Program-made: the position numbers and the translations under genes
Shown: positions 1 to 9,250 of the stretch, one piece after another
How positions within the stretch are numbered: the stretch's first letter is position 1
How the letters are laid out: each line of letters begins with the position of its first letter
Notes under the pieces: model-generated
What the model was told of the DNA's origin: nothing
Database searches by the model: none
The model's input: the letters and a program-made list of their open reading frames with translations, nothing else
Origin: Azospirillum formosense
GTDB lineage: Bacteria; Pseudomonadota; Alphaproteobacteria; Azospirillales; Azospirillaceae
Direction: 5' to 3'
Assembly (NCBI RefSeq): GCF_040500525.1
Contig: NZ_CP159403.1
Location: forward strand, 1,162,001-1,226,000
Length of the DNA stretch: 64,000 bases

Positions 1-1625
1 CCGAGCGTCCAGTCGCTCCACACCACATGGTGCCTGCCCTCGAAATCGACGGTGTAGCCGATGCGCTGCGGGCTGCCGTCCGTCGGGCGGACATGGACCG
101 GATGCTGCGCGCCGTCCATCACGACGACCCAGTCGTCGCGCACCCGGACCTTGTTGCCCGGCATCTTGCCGGAGATATGGATGTCGCGGTCGTTCAGGCA
201 GCGGTGGATCACCGCGGCCACGGCGATCAGGATCGCCGGGTCTTCGGGCGGCAGGTCGGAGGCGTGGAAACCGTTTGGGTATTCCTCGGCGATGAAATTG
301 GTGGTCAGCCGGCCTTCGACGAAGCGCGGGTTGGCCATCAGCGAGGCGAGGAACGGGATGTTGTGGCTGACGCCGCGGATGTAATACTGGTCCAGCGCCT
401 CGCGCATGCGGGCGATGGCGGCGTCGCGCGTCGACCCCCAGCTGCACAGCTTGGCGATCATGGGGTCGTAGAACATGGAGATCTCGCCGCCCTCGTAGAC
501 GCCGGTGTCCACGCGGACATGCGGGTCCTCCGACGGCGGACGGTAGTGGGTCAGCCGGCCGGTGGAGGGCAGGAAGTTGCGGAACGGGTCCTCGGCGTAG
601 ACGCGGGACTCGATCGCCCAGCCGTGCAGGTGGATGTCTTCCTGGCGAAGCGTCAGCTTCTCGCCCGCCGCGACGCGGATCATCAGCTCGACGAGGTCGA
701 GGCCGGTGACCAGCTCGGTAACCGGATGCTCCACCTGGAGACGGGTGTTCATCTCCAGGAAGTAGAAGTTGCGCTCGGCGTCCACGATGAATTCGACCGT
801 GCCGGCGGACTTGTAGTCCACGGCGCGGGCCAGCGCCACGGCCTGCTCGCCCATCGCCTTGCGGGTCGCGGCGTCGAGGAAGGGCGACGGCGCCTCCTCG
901 ATGACCTTCTGGTGGCGGCGCTGGATCGAGCATTCGCGCTCACCCAGATACAGGGCGGTGCCCTGCCCGTCCGCCAGCACCTGGATCTCGATGTGGCGCG
1001 GCTGCTGGATGTACTTCTCGACGAAGACGCGGTCGTCGGCGAAGGAGGAGCGCGCCTCGTTCTGGGCCGAGCGGAAGCCTTCGCGGGCCTCCTCGTCGTT
1101 CCAGGCCACGCGCATGCCCTTGCCGCCGCCGCCGGCCGACGCCTTGATCATCACCGGGTAGCCAATGTCGCGGGCGATGGTCACCGCCTCGCTGTCGTCG
1201 GCGATGACTCCCAGATAGCCGGGCACCGTGCTGACGCCCGCGGCCTTGGCCAGCTTCTTGGACTCGATCTTGTCGCCCATCGCCTGGATGGCGTGGGCGT
1301 CCGGGCCGATGAAGGCGATCCCGGCCGCGGCCAGCGCCTCCTGGAACTCGCGCTTCTCCGACAGGAAGCCGTAGCCGGGATGGACGGCCTGGGCGCCGGT
1401 CTTCTTGCAGGCGTCGACGATGCGGTCGATCAGCAGGTAGCTCTGCGCCGAGGGGGCGGCGCCGATGTGGACGGCCTCGTCGGCCATCTCGACGTGCAGG
1501 GCGTTCTTGTCGGCGTCCGAATAGACGGCGACCGTCTTGATGCCCAGGCGGCGCGCCGTGCGGATGACGCGGCAGGCGATCTCGCCGCGGTTCGCGATCA
1601 GGATCTTTGAGAACAGGGTCGTCAT
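1..1625 (-). CDS. pccA: Acetyl/propionyl-CoA carboxylase, biotin carboxylase subunit (partial)
   Basis: ATP-dependent carboxylation of biotin, the first half-reaction of propionyl-CoA carboxylase in the methylmalonyl-CoA route. The visible 541 residues start at an ATG and run off the left edge. The N-terminus is ILIANRGEIACRVIRTAR, the biotin carboxylase Rossmann-like opening. The ATP-grasp glycine loop GGGGKGMR lies near residues 165-172 and the catalytic EMNTRLQVEHPVTE block near 290. The C-terminal biotinyl domain (AMKM lysine) lies outside the window. It follows pccB on the same strand with only 14 bases between the genes, so the two are probably co-transcribed. Acetyl-CoA or methylcrotonyl-CoA carboxylases share these motifs; the pccB partner makes propionyl-CoA most likely. 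Confidence 0.93.
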   Translation of the reverse strand, partial: MTTLFSKILIANRGEIACRVIRTARRLGIKTVAVYSDADKNALHVEMADEAVHIGAAPSAQSYLLIDRIVDACKKTGAQAVHPGYGFLSEKREFQEALAAAGIAFIGPDAHAIQAMGDKIESKKLAKAAGVSTVPGYLGVIADDSEAVTIARDIGYPVMIKASAGGGGKGMRVAWNDEEAREGFRSAQNEARSSFADDRVFVEKYIQQPRHIEIQVLADGQGTALYLGERECSIQRRHQKVIEEAPSPFLDAATRKAMGEQAVALARAVDYKSAGTVEFIVDAERNFYFLEMNTRLQVEHPVTELVTGLDLVELMIRVAAGEKLTLRQEDIHLHGWAIESRVYAEDPFRNFLPSTGRLTHYRPPSEDPHVRVDTGVYEGGEISMFYDPMIAKLCSWGSTRDAAIARMREALDQYYIRGVSHNIPFLASLMANPRFVEGRLTTNFIAEEYPNGFHASDLPPEDPAILIAVAAVIHRCLNDRDIHISGKMPGNKVRVRDDWVVVMDGAQHPVHVRPTDGSPQRIGYTVDFEGRHHVVWSDWTL

Positions 1626-1639
1626 GGGGCGGCGCGCCT

Positions 1640-3172
<1,533 letters not shown>

Positions 3173-3206
3173 CAGGCGTTTCCCACTTTGGCGAGCGGCG
3201 GAGGGC

Positions 3207-3352
3207 TTTGCGAACCTTGTGGCAGCGGTCCCCTCACCGGAACGCCTGGATTATTCACAAGATTTGCAACAGGGCAATTGGCCGGACGGGAAAAATGTGC
3301 GAAGTTGCGAACATCTTTGCAAACGCAGCGCGCGGTTTGCCAAGTTTGCGAA
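3207..3352. promoter_or_regulatory. Array of TTTGCnAA operator-like repeats between pccB and its regulator
   Basis: The divergent intergenic region holds TTTGCGAA (3207-3214), TTTGCAAC (3263-3270), TTGCGAA (3305-3311), TTTGCAAA (3316-3323), TTTGCCAA (3336-3343) and TTTGCGAA (3345-3352). The last four are packed within 48 bases. They resemble the core of actinobacterial RamB/PrpR sites (TTTGCAAA). Those regulators share the XRE plus DUF2083 architecture of the protein encoded just to the right. Binding is inferred, not shown. Confidence 0.6.
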
Positions 3353-3391
3353 TATGCACTTCGACATAATCTTCGGGTGATAGGCGGGTCC

Positions 3392-4840
3392 ATGCAGAAG
3401 CTCTTCCTCGGCTACAAGCTCCGCCGCCTGCGCGAGCAGCGCGGGCTGACCCAGGCGGCGCTGGCCAAGACGCTGGACCTGTCGCCGAGCTACCTGAACC
3501 AGATCGAGAACAACCAGCGCCCGCTGACCCTGCCGGTGCTGCTGAAGATCTCCGCCGTGTTCGAGGTGGACCTGTCCAACTTCGTGGAGGACGAGGACAG
3601 CCGTCTGGTCGCCGACCTGCGCGAGGCCCTGGCCGACCCGCTGTTCGCCGGGGCGCCGCTGACCAACGCCGAGCTGCGCAGCGCCGTCGGTTCCAGCCCG
3701 GAGCTGGCCCGCCGCGTGCTGAGCCTGCACCAGGCCTACCAGAAGCTTCACGAGCGGGTGCAGTCGCTGGCCGACAGCCTGTCGAACCAGGAGCCGAGCG
3801 ACGCCTTCGCCGGGCCGCAGTTCCCCTACGAGGAGGTCCGCGACTATTTCCACTACTGCAACAACTACATCGGCCCGCTGGACGAGGCGGCGGAAAAGCT
3901 GTGGGACACGGAGAAGATCCACTCCGGCGCCCTGCTGAACGAACTGGCCGCCTATTTGAAGCGACGGCACGACGTGCGGGTCAAGATCGTCGCCGACGAC
4001 GGCGAGACCGCCATGCGCAGCTACGACGGCAGCACCGGGACGCTGCGCCTGTCAGCCCTGCTGAACGGCCCCAGCCGCGCCTTCCACATGGCGCACCAGA
4101 TCGCCCTGCTCGGCTTCGGCGACGTCATCGAGGACCTGGTCGCCCAGGCCAAGTTCTCCAGCGAGGACGCGCAGTCGATCTGCCGGGTCGGGCTCGCCAA
4201 CTATTTCGCGGGGGCTCTGGTCCTGCCCTACCGCGCCTTTGCCGCCCAGGCCCGCGCGCTGCGCCACGACGTGGAGCAGTTGCAGAGCCGCTTCGGCGCC
4301 AGCTTCGAGCAGGTCTGCCACCGGTTGTCCACCCTGCAGCGGCCGGGGGCGCGGGGCTTGCCCTTCTACTTCGTGCGGGTGGACATGGCCGGCAACATCA
4401 CCAAACGCCATTCGGCGACACGCTTCCACTTCGCGCGCTTCGGCGGCGCCTGCCCGCTGTGGAACGTGCACGAAGCCTTCGCACAGCCCGGCAAGATCCT
4501 GGTGCAGTTCGCCACCATGCCCGACCGCACCACCTACATCGGCATCGCCCGCACGGTGACCAAGCGCGGCGGCGCCTATCTCAAGCCGTCGCGCCAGTTC
4601 GCCGTCGGGCTCGGTTGCGAGGCGACCCACGCCAACGAGATCGTCTACGCCGCCGGCATCGACACCTCCAACGAGGCCGCCGCCGTGCCCATCGGCGTGA
4701 ACTGCCGCATCTGCGAGCGCACCGACTGCCAGCAGCGCGCCTTCCCGCCCATCGGCAGCCAGCTGTCGGTGGACGAGCACCACCGCAGCTTCGTCCCCTA
4801 CCTGTTCACCCAGGAGGGGCGGACCGTGGAGAAGGCCTGA
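3392..4840 (+). CDS. XRE-family short-chain acyl-CoA regulator (ScfR/RamB/PrpR type)
   Basis: Probable transcriptional regulator of propionate or short-chain acyl-CoA metabolism, 482 residues from the ATG at 3392. Residues about 8-62 form an XRE helix-turn-helix (LREQRGLTQAALAKTL then SPSYLNQIENNQRPLTL). The middle resembles the IrrE/ImmA-like region (AFHMAHQIALLGFGD) without an HExxH zinc-protease motif. The C-terminal DUF2083-like part ends in a cysteine cluster, NCRICERTDCQQRAFPP, as in the RamB/PrpR group, where acyl-CoA and possibly a metal centre are sensed. It is divergent from pccB across the TTTGC repeat array. The reading frame is open further upstream, but only this ATG gives the family N-terminus. 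Confidence 0.88.
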   Translation: MQKLFLGYKLRRLREQRGLTQAALAKTLDLSPSYLNQIENNQRPLTLPVLLKISAVFEVDLSNFVEDEDSRLVADLREALADPLFAGAPLTNAELRSAVGSSPELARRVLSLHQAYQKLHERVQSLADSLSNQEPSDAFAGPQFPYEEVRDYFHYCNNYIGPLDEAAEKLWDTEKIHSGALLNELAAYLKRRHDVRVKIVADDGETAMRSYDGSTGTLRLSALLNGPSRAFHMAHQIALLGFGDVIEDLVAQAKFSSEDAQSICRVGLANYFAGALVLPYRAFAAQARALRHDVEQLQSRFGASFEQVCHRLSTLQRPGARGLPFYFVRVDMAGNITKRHSATRFHFARFGGACPLWNVHEAFAQPGKILVQFATMPDRTTYIGIARTVTKRGGAYLKPSRQFAVGLGCEATHANEIVYAAGIDTSNEAAAVPIGVNCRICERTDCQQRAFPPIGSQLSVDEHHRSFVPYLFTQEGRTVEKA

Positions 4841-4900
4841 ACGGTTGGCGATCCGCCACGGCCGCTCTATCATCCGCAGCCCAACCGACAGGATCACGAC

Positions 4901-5629
4901 ATGACGACGCCCACCGCCCGGCCCCTGCCCCAGAAGACCATCGGCGTCCTCGGCGGCATGAGCAACCAGGCCACCGCCGAATATTACCGCCTGCTGAACG
5001 AGGGGCTGAACGCCCGCTTCGGCGGCTGGGACAACGGCGAGATCGTCATCGTCAGCGTCAATTTCGGCAACATCGAGCATTTCGTCCGCCGGAACGAGTG
5101 GGACGCCGCGCACCGCTACCTGTCCGGCAAGGTCGACGCGCTGGAACGCGCCGGGGCCGACGTGATCCTGTGCGTGTCGAACACCATGCACCGCGTGGTC
5201 GAGCCGATCATGGCGGAGCGCGCCACCCCCTTCATCCACATCGCCGACCCGACCGGTGCCGCGATGCGGGCCGCCGGCCTGTCGCGGGTCGCCCTGCTGG
5301 GCACCATGCCGGTGATGCGCTCCGAGGACCTGCACCGCCGTTACGCGGAGCGTTTCGGGGTCGAGATCATGGTGCCGTCGGACCCCGACAAGGAAGCCGT
5401 GGACCGCATCATCTTCGACGAACTGGTGCGGCGCGACCTGCGTCCGGAGTCCAAGGCCCGCTACCTGGAGATCATCGACCGGCTGGCCGCCGACGGGGCG
5501 CAGGGGGTGATCCTCGGCTGCACGGAGATCTTCCTGCTCGTCGACCAGGCCGACCGCCCGGAATTCCCCATGTTCAACACGACGGCGCTCCACACCGACG
5601 CCGCGGTGGCCTTCGCGCTGGGCGCCTGA
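4901..5629 (+). CDS. Aspartate/glutamate racemase family protein
   Basis: Cofactor-independent amino-acid racemase of the Asp/Glu/hydantoin family, 242 residues, cytoplasmic. The N-terminal glycine-rich loop TIGVLGGMSNQAT is typical of aspartate racemases. The two catalytic cysteines are visible in CVSNTMH (first half) and LGCTEIFLL (second half). In the first motif the usual C-N-T becomes C-V-S-N-T, which is also the aspartate racemase (RacD/YgeA) pattern. Substrate is inferred as aspartate or a similar acidic amino acid. It stands alone 60 bases after the upstream regulator, followed by a series of hairpins. It may supply D-aspartate, but nothing nearby confirms this. Confidence 0.85.
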   Translation: MTTPTARPLPQKTIGVLGGMSNQATAEYYRLLNEGLNARFGGWDNGEIVIVSVNFGNIEHFVRRNEWDAAHRYLSGKVDALERAGADVILCVSNTMHRVVEPIMAERATPFIHIADPTGAAMRAAGLSRVALLGTMPVMRSEDLHRRYAERFGVEIMVPSDPDKEAVDRIIFDELVRRDLRPESKARYLEIIDRLAADGAQGVILGCTEIFLLVDQADRPEFPMFNTTALHTDAAVAFALGA

Positions 5630-5685
5630 AGCGGAAGGCATTCCGCTCTGGACCGCGACGGCGGTCCCGGCCGCGCGTGCGGCCG
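5630..5685. terminator. Three consecutive 18-nt hairpins after the racemase gene
   Basis: Directly at the racemase stop codon are three back-to-back perfect hairpins, each with a 7-bp stem and a 4-nt loop. They are AGCGGAA/TTCCGCT (5630-5647), GGACCGC/GCGGTCC (5650-5667) and CGGCCGC/GCGGCCG (5668-5685). There is no T-run. They may stop or stabilise the 3 prime end of the transcript. A further pair, GAAGCC (5685-5690) and GGCTTC (5711-5716), follows. Confidence 0.5.
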
Positions 5686-5936
5686 AAGCCCGGCCGGCAC
5701 ATGAGGCCAAGGCTTCGCCGGGCGCCGTCATTCCCCGGCAACCCTCCGTTGGGCAATATGTGCCCATGGGCAAAGTCGGATCACGCAAAAATCGAGCAGA
5801 TCCGCATTATCGCTTCCCTGTGGGCAACCCTCTGGACGCTCATCGCGGTTTTCCCGGCACGGCCAAGGCGTGGCACAACCTTTGCTGTTCACCCGATGAC
5901 CGACAATGCCCACGAACCGCAAGGGCACGAACCGCG

Positions 5937-6500
5937 ATGGAGGGAAACGTGCAAATCCTTGGAAGTCATCCGCCCGCCGGTCCAGTCGCCGTCCCGGATC
6001 GAAGCCCGGATCGGAGCCGGATGCCGGGTGCCGGCCGATCCCCCGGTGCGCCCAGCTTCTCGGACCTGCTGTCGGCAAAAGCCTCCGATCCACCGGCGCC
6101 TTCGGCCGCGCCGACCGGAAGCGGCGAGATCGACCGCATGCAGCAGGAGCTTGCCGCGTACAGGAACGAGCGGGACAAGGTCGTCCGGAACCGGACAACC
6201 GACCCGCCGGCGTTTCAGCTGGCGCTGCCCGTCAACGACCGCGGCTACATGCCCTATGTGACGGCCGACCAGCAGAAGCTGATGGACCGCATCACCGACT
6301 CCTACCTCGGCCGGCCGGAGCATGAGATGGAGACGATGTGGGAGGAGCTGAGGGCCAACGGCCTGGCACCGGAGCAGCTCGCGCGCACCGCGGCGTATTT
6401 CGTCAATCTCGACGGAGAGGTCGTCAGCCGCGCCGTGGCGACGGAAGGCCAGCGCCCCGCCCAGCACGGCGCCACCGCTTGGACGGCGTCGAGCGTCTGA
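5937..6500 (+). CDS. Hypothetical protein
   Basis: I do not recognise this 187-residue protein. The ATG at 5937 is chosen because the open frame upstream of it (to 5760) has low-complexity composition. Residues about 1-65 are rich in proline and serine, without a signal peptide. A short charged helical stretch follows (GEIDRMQQELAAYRNERDKVV). The C-terminal 90 residues look folded (NDRGYMPYVTADQQKLMDRI, then ELRANGLAPEQLARTAAYFV). No catalytic motif is visible. It stands alone between the racemase hairpins and the convergent HxlR gene, 47 bases away. The C-terminal half has coding-like composition, so the gene is probably real but the start is uncertain. Confidence 0.55.
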   Translation: MEGNVQILGSHPPAGPVAVPDRSPDRSRMPGAGRSPGAPSFSDLLSAKASDPPAPSAAPTGSGEIDRMQQELAAYRNERDKVVRNRTTDPPAFQLALPVNDRGYMPYVTADQQKLMDRITDSYLGRPEHEMETMWEELRANGLAPEQLARTAAYFVNLDGEVVSRAVATEGQRPAQHGATAWTASSV

Positions 6501-6547
6501 CGGCGGAGGCTTCGGCCGGGTGAGGCGTCGTCCGCGGCCGGCGCCGG

Positions 6548-6985
6548 CTATGGGGCGTCGGCCTCCGGCTTTTGCGCGTCGCCCTCCTGGCCCTCCTGGA
6601 TGAGCTGCGACCGAAGGCCGGCGGGCGCGCCCTCCGCCCAGATCAGCAGGGCGTCAAGAGCCGGGCACAGCGACTGGCCCCATTCCGTCAGGTGATACTC
6701 CACCTTCGGTGGAACCTGATGATGAACGATGCGCCCGACCACACCGTCGCTTTCGAGCTGGCGAAGCTGCTGGATCAGCATCTTCTGGGAAATGCCGGGG
6801 ATGGCCCGCTCAAGATCGGAAAAGCGCCGCACCTGACCGCCGAACAGCTGGAACAGGATCACGAGCTTCCACCGGCCTTCCAGGACCCGGAGCACGTTCT
6901 GCACGCTCTGGGCCGCCGACCGCGCCGTGTAGGACGCACGCTTACCTTCCGGTAAGTACCTTACTTTTTCGTCGGTTCTTGTCAT
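6548..6985 (-). CDS. HxlR-family winged-helix transcriptional regulator
   Basis: 145-residue HxlR-type regulator. The family core is clear: VLEGRWKLVILFQLFGGQVRRF, then LERAIPGISQKMLIQQLRQL (recognition helix), then a wing and EYHLTEWGQSL. It lacks the usual N-terminal sensing cysteine, so a ligand rather than redox signal is likely. It is divergent from an NTF2-like/SDR gene pair with 54 bases between start codons, the usual arrangement in which an HxlR protein represses a neighbouring oxidoreductase. No Shine-Dalgarno is obvious before the ATG at 6985, and palindromes lie inside the first codons, so the message may be leaderless or the true start may be a GTG further in. Confidence 0.85.
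   Translation of the reverse strand: MTRTDEKVRYLPEGKRASYTARSAAQSVQNVLRVLEGRWKLVILFQLFGGQVRRFSDLERAIPGISQKMLIQQLRQLESDGVVGRIVHHQVPPKVEYHLTEWGQSLCPALDALLIWAEGAPAGLRSQLIQEGQEGDAQKPEADAP
6941..6964. promoter_or_regulatory. Overlapping palindromes, probable HxlR operator
   Basis: CTTACC-TTCC-GGTAAG (6941-6956) overlaps GTAAG-TAC-CTTAC (6952-6964). Both are perfect inverted repeats, and they share the GTAAG half-site. They lie at the 5 prime end of the HxlR gene and about 75 bases before the divergent start at 7040. GTAAG/CTTAC half-sites of this kind are common for HxlR regulators. The function is inferred. Confidence 0.5.
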
Positions 6986-7039
6986 CTGGACAGCTTAATA
7001 GCACGCTCTTTCCGTCGCAACACATTCCCGGAGAGAGCC

Positions 7040-7366
7040 ATGACCCATGATCTTCCTCCAGCGGTCGCCGCCTATGTCGAGGCCAACGCCCGCCTCGACG
7101 GCGAAGGCATGCTCGCGGCCTTCGCACCGCACGCGGTCGTTCTCGACGATGGCGGACGGCACGAAGGACACGAGCAGCTCAAGGCCTGGATTCGCACGGC
7201 GATCCTCGACAGCCGGGCGATCTTCAGGCCCGAGGCTTGGCGCGACGAGGATGGCCGCATCGCGGTGGACGGCCTGACCTCCGGCGATTTCAACGGAAGT
7301 CCGATCCGCTTCACCTTCCGCTTCCAGCTTGAGGACGGGGCGATCGTCGCCCTGGCGATCGCGTGA
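7040..7366 (+). CDS. NTF2-like (SnoaL-type) nuclear transport factor 2 family protein
   Basis: 108-residue small cone-fold protein of the SnoaL/NTF2 type. It has the family pattern of an N-terminal helix (VAAYVEANARLDGEGMLAAFAPHAVVLDDGG), a central loop (HEGHEQLKAWI) and C-terminal strands (IRFTFRFQLEDGAIVALAIA). A Shine-Dalgarno GGAGAGA lies just before the ATG. The stop overlaps the start of the next gene by one base (TGATG), so the two are translationally coupled. Such proteins are isomerases, hydrolases or non-enzymatic binding proteins. No specific substrate can be given; its partner is a short-chain dehydrogenase. Confidence 0.75.
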   Translation: MTHDLPPAVAAYVEANARLDGEGMLAAFAPHAVVLDDGGRHEGHEQLKAWIRTAILDSRAIFRPEAWRDEDGRIAVDGLTSGDFNGSPIRFTFRFQLEDGAIVALAIA

Positions 7367-8154
7367 TGCCCGCCCGCATCGATCCCCTCGAGTTCCAGGG
7401 GCGCCGCGTCGTCGTCACCGGCGGAACCAAGGGCGCCGGCCGGGCGACCGTCCGGAGATTCCTGGCCGGCGGTGCCCGGGTCGTGACGGCCGCGCGCAAA
7501 GGTGCCGGCGATCCGGCGGGCGCCCGGCTGGTGGAAGCGGACCTGACCACGTCGGAGGGCGTCCAGCGGCTCGCCGAGGCGGCCATGGAGAGCCTTGGCG
7601 GGGTGGATGTGCTCGTGCATGTCCTGGGCGGCTCCGCGTCCCCCGGCGGCGGCTTCGCCGCCCTGACGGACGATCATTGGCGCGCCGAGCTTGACCTGAA
7701 TCTGTTCGCCGCGGTGCGGCTCGATCGGGCCCTGCTGCCGCAGATGATCAGCCGCGGCAACGGCGCGGTCATCCACGTCTCATCCATCCAGCGCCGGCTG
7801 CCGCTGCACGATTCCACGACCGCCTATGCGGCCGCCAAGGCGGCGCTGACGACCTACAGCAAGGCGCTGTCGAAGGAAATCGGACCCAAGGGGGTCCGGG
7901 TCAACGTCGTCTCGCCGGGGTGGATCTACACGGAGGCCGCCGACGCGCTGGTGACCCGCATCGCGGCGAGCACCGGCGGAACGCCCGAGATGGCACGACA
8001 GAGCGTCCTGGACGCGCTTGGGGGCATCCCGCTGGGGCGCCCGGCCCAGCCCGAGGAGGTCGCGGAACTCATCGCCTTCCTGGCCTCGGACCGCGCGTCC
8101 GCGATCCACGGCGCCGAGCATGTCATCGACGGCGGGACGATCCCGACGGTCTGA
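7366..8154 (+). CDS. Short-chain dehydrogenase/reductase (SDR) family oxidoreductase
   Basis: NAD(P)-dependent classical SDR of 262 residues. The cofactor loop is VVVTGGTKGAGRATV (a TGxxxGxG variant). HVLGGS stands where NNAG is usual, and the catalytic triad is S (HVSSIQRR), Y and K (TAYAAAKAALTTY). The C-terminal VNVVSPGWIYTEA and HVIDGG complete the family pattern. A GTG three bases upstream is in frame; the ATG coupled to the preceding stop is preferred. It forms an operon with the NTF2-like gene under the divergent HxlR regulator. Substrate is unknown, but a small aldehyde, ketone or quinone would fit HxlR control. Confidence 0.88.
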   Translation: MPARIDPLEFQGRRVVVTGGTKGAGRATVRRFLAGGARVVTAARKGAGDPAGARLVEADLTTSEGVQRLAEAAMESLGGVDVLVHVLGGSASPGGGFAALTDDHWRAELDLNLFAAVRLDRALLPQMISRGNGAVIHVSSIQRRLPLHDSTTAYAAAKAALTTYSKALSKEIGPKGVRVNVVSPGWIYTEAADALVTRIAASTGGTPEMARQSVLDALGGIPLGRPAQPEEVAELIAFLASDRASAIHGAEHVIDGGTIPTV

Positions 8155-8279
8155 CCCGCCCCGCACCGGTGGCCCGGTGCGCGACGCTCGGCAATCGTCC
8201 GCCCGCCGTATTCGCTGGAGCGGACGGGCGGAAAGCTGCTAGGTTGACCGGGGCTTCAACGGGCGAGGGGGTGTCTTGG

Positions 8280-8588
8280 ATGCCGCTGACGGAAAGGACC
8301 GCCCAGGGCGATCAGTATGTCCTTCCCGGCGCGGAACGCCGGACCGAGCCCGGCCTCCCCTACGCCGCCGAGCCTGACGGCCAACTCGCCCTCCACTTCT
8401 ATGAACCGCCCCGTGCCGATGAGCGGGACCCCGGCAAGCCGCCGCCTTTGCCGCGCCCACTCCCCCGCCCCACCGCGATCAGCGAGGGTCCGCTCGCCGG
8501 CCGCGTTGCGTTCTTCCCGCAGGTCATGAATGATGTGACCGAAGCTTTCCGAGCGTTTTCCAACGTGACGAGAGAAAACCAGGATTGA
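8280..8588 (+). CDS. Small hypothetical protein
   Basis: 102-residue predicted protein with no recognised domain. It is proline-rich in the middle (GKPPPLPRPLPRPTAI) and ends with a hydrophilic helix (VMNDVTEAFRAFSNVTREN). A purine-rich GCGAGGGGG lies about ten bases before the ATG, and a GTG nine bases upstream could also serve. It lies on the same strand as the upstream SDR gene, 125 bases after it, and 62 bases before the next small gene. The frame is open and moderately convincing, but no functional statement is possible. Confidence 0.35.
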   Translation: MPLTERTAQGDQYVLPGAERRTEPGLPYAAEPDGQLALHFYEPPRADERDPGKPPPLPRPLPRPTAISEGPLAGRVAFFPQVMNDVTEAFRAFSNVTRENQD

Positions 8589-8650
8589 GCGTTCGGGGAT
8601 GATCCTTCGCTCCTGTTCGCGGTCCGCAGACCATCCGAGGATCGACGTTC

Positions 8651-8899
8651 ATGCCTTTTGACAATCCGGCGGGTGATCGGACCCGTCGGCAACCGCGGAT
8701 CGGGAAGACGTCCCGGCGGCAGACCACCGCCGGATCGCCGGCGCTTGCCCAACCGAAGGTGAACGGCTCCGCCCAGCAGAAGCACGCCCAGTGGCTTGCC
8801 CGCGCCGACGACGCCGAGCGGTCCGGCGATTCCGTCGAAGCCGAAACCTGTCGCCAACATGCGGAGCATTGGTTCCGCGTGGCCCACGACCGCCTGTAA
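8651..8899 (+). CDS. Minimal DUF4167 domain protein
   Basis: 82-residue protein whose C-terminal half (about 40-82) matches the alphaproteobacterial DUF4167 core: A-Q-Q-K-H-A-Q-W-L-A-R-A, then ERSGDSVEAETCRQHAEHWFRV. Standard DUF4167 proteins have about 200-300 residues with this helix pair near the N-terminus and a long basic, glycine-rich tail. Here the domain comes last, after a short basic tail rich in R, Q and T, and the long tail is missing. The fold suggests a nucleic-acid-associated role, but this is not established. A strong hairpin follows the stop codon. Confidence 0.7.
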   Translation: MPFDNPAGDRTRRQPRIGKTSRRQTTAGSPALAQPKVNGSAQQKHAQWLARADDAERSGDSVEAETCRQHAEHWFRVAHDRL

Positions 8900-8920
8900 G
8901 ACCGATCGGACCGATGGAAC

Positions 8921-8952
8921 CGAGCTGGTCCCCGTCTCCCGGGACCAGCTCG
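8921..8952 (+). terminator. Strong hairpin after the DUF4167 gene
   Basis: A perfect 12-bp stem, CGAGCTGGTCCC (8921-8932) with GGGACCAGCTCG (8941-8952), closes an 8-nt loop 21 bases after the stop at 8899. There is no T-run after it, so it is an intrinsic-like or 3 prime-protective structure. The rest of 8953-9250 holds no gene I can support. It ends in an AT-richer segment (9100-9180) suited to a promoter for the next gene. Confidence 0.6.
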
Positions 8953-9250
8953 AGGATCGGATCGATTTCCGCACCGTTGCAAACTCTGCGACGGAACCGC
9001 CTGAGCCACCTTGCCTCGGCAAACTCCCGCGGCGGCGCCCGTCCGGTCGCCTGGGAAAGCACTTCACCGCCCCTCACAACGCGCACGGGTTGTTACGAAA
9101 GATTTCGACGAGGAAGCATTGTTTCCCCGGTGAAACTCAAAGATTGTCTTATGTAAGATATCATCAATTGCAAGTAAGCCTTCTTTGACCCTACTCTCCG
9201 CGGACCGACTGTGGGTTCGGGCAGGTGATTGGTCGAAGGAGTGCGGCGCC

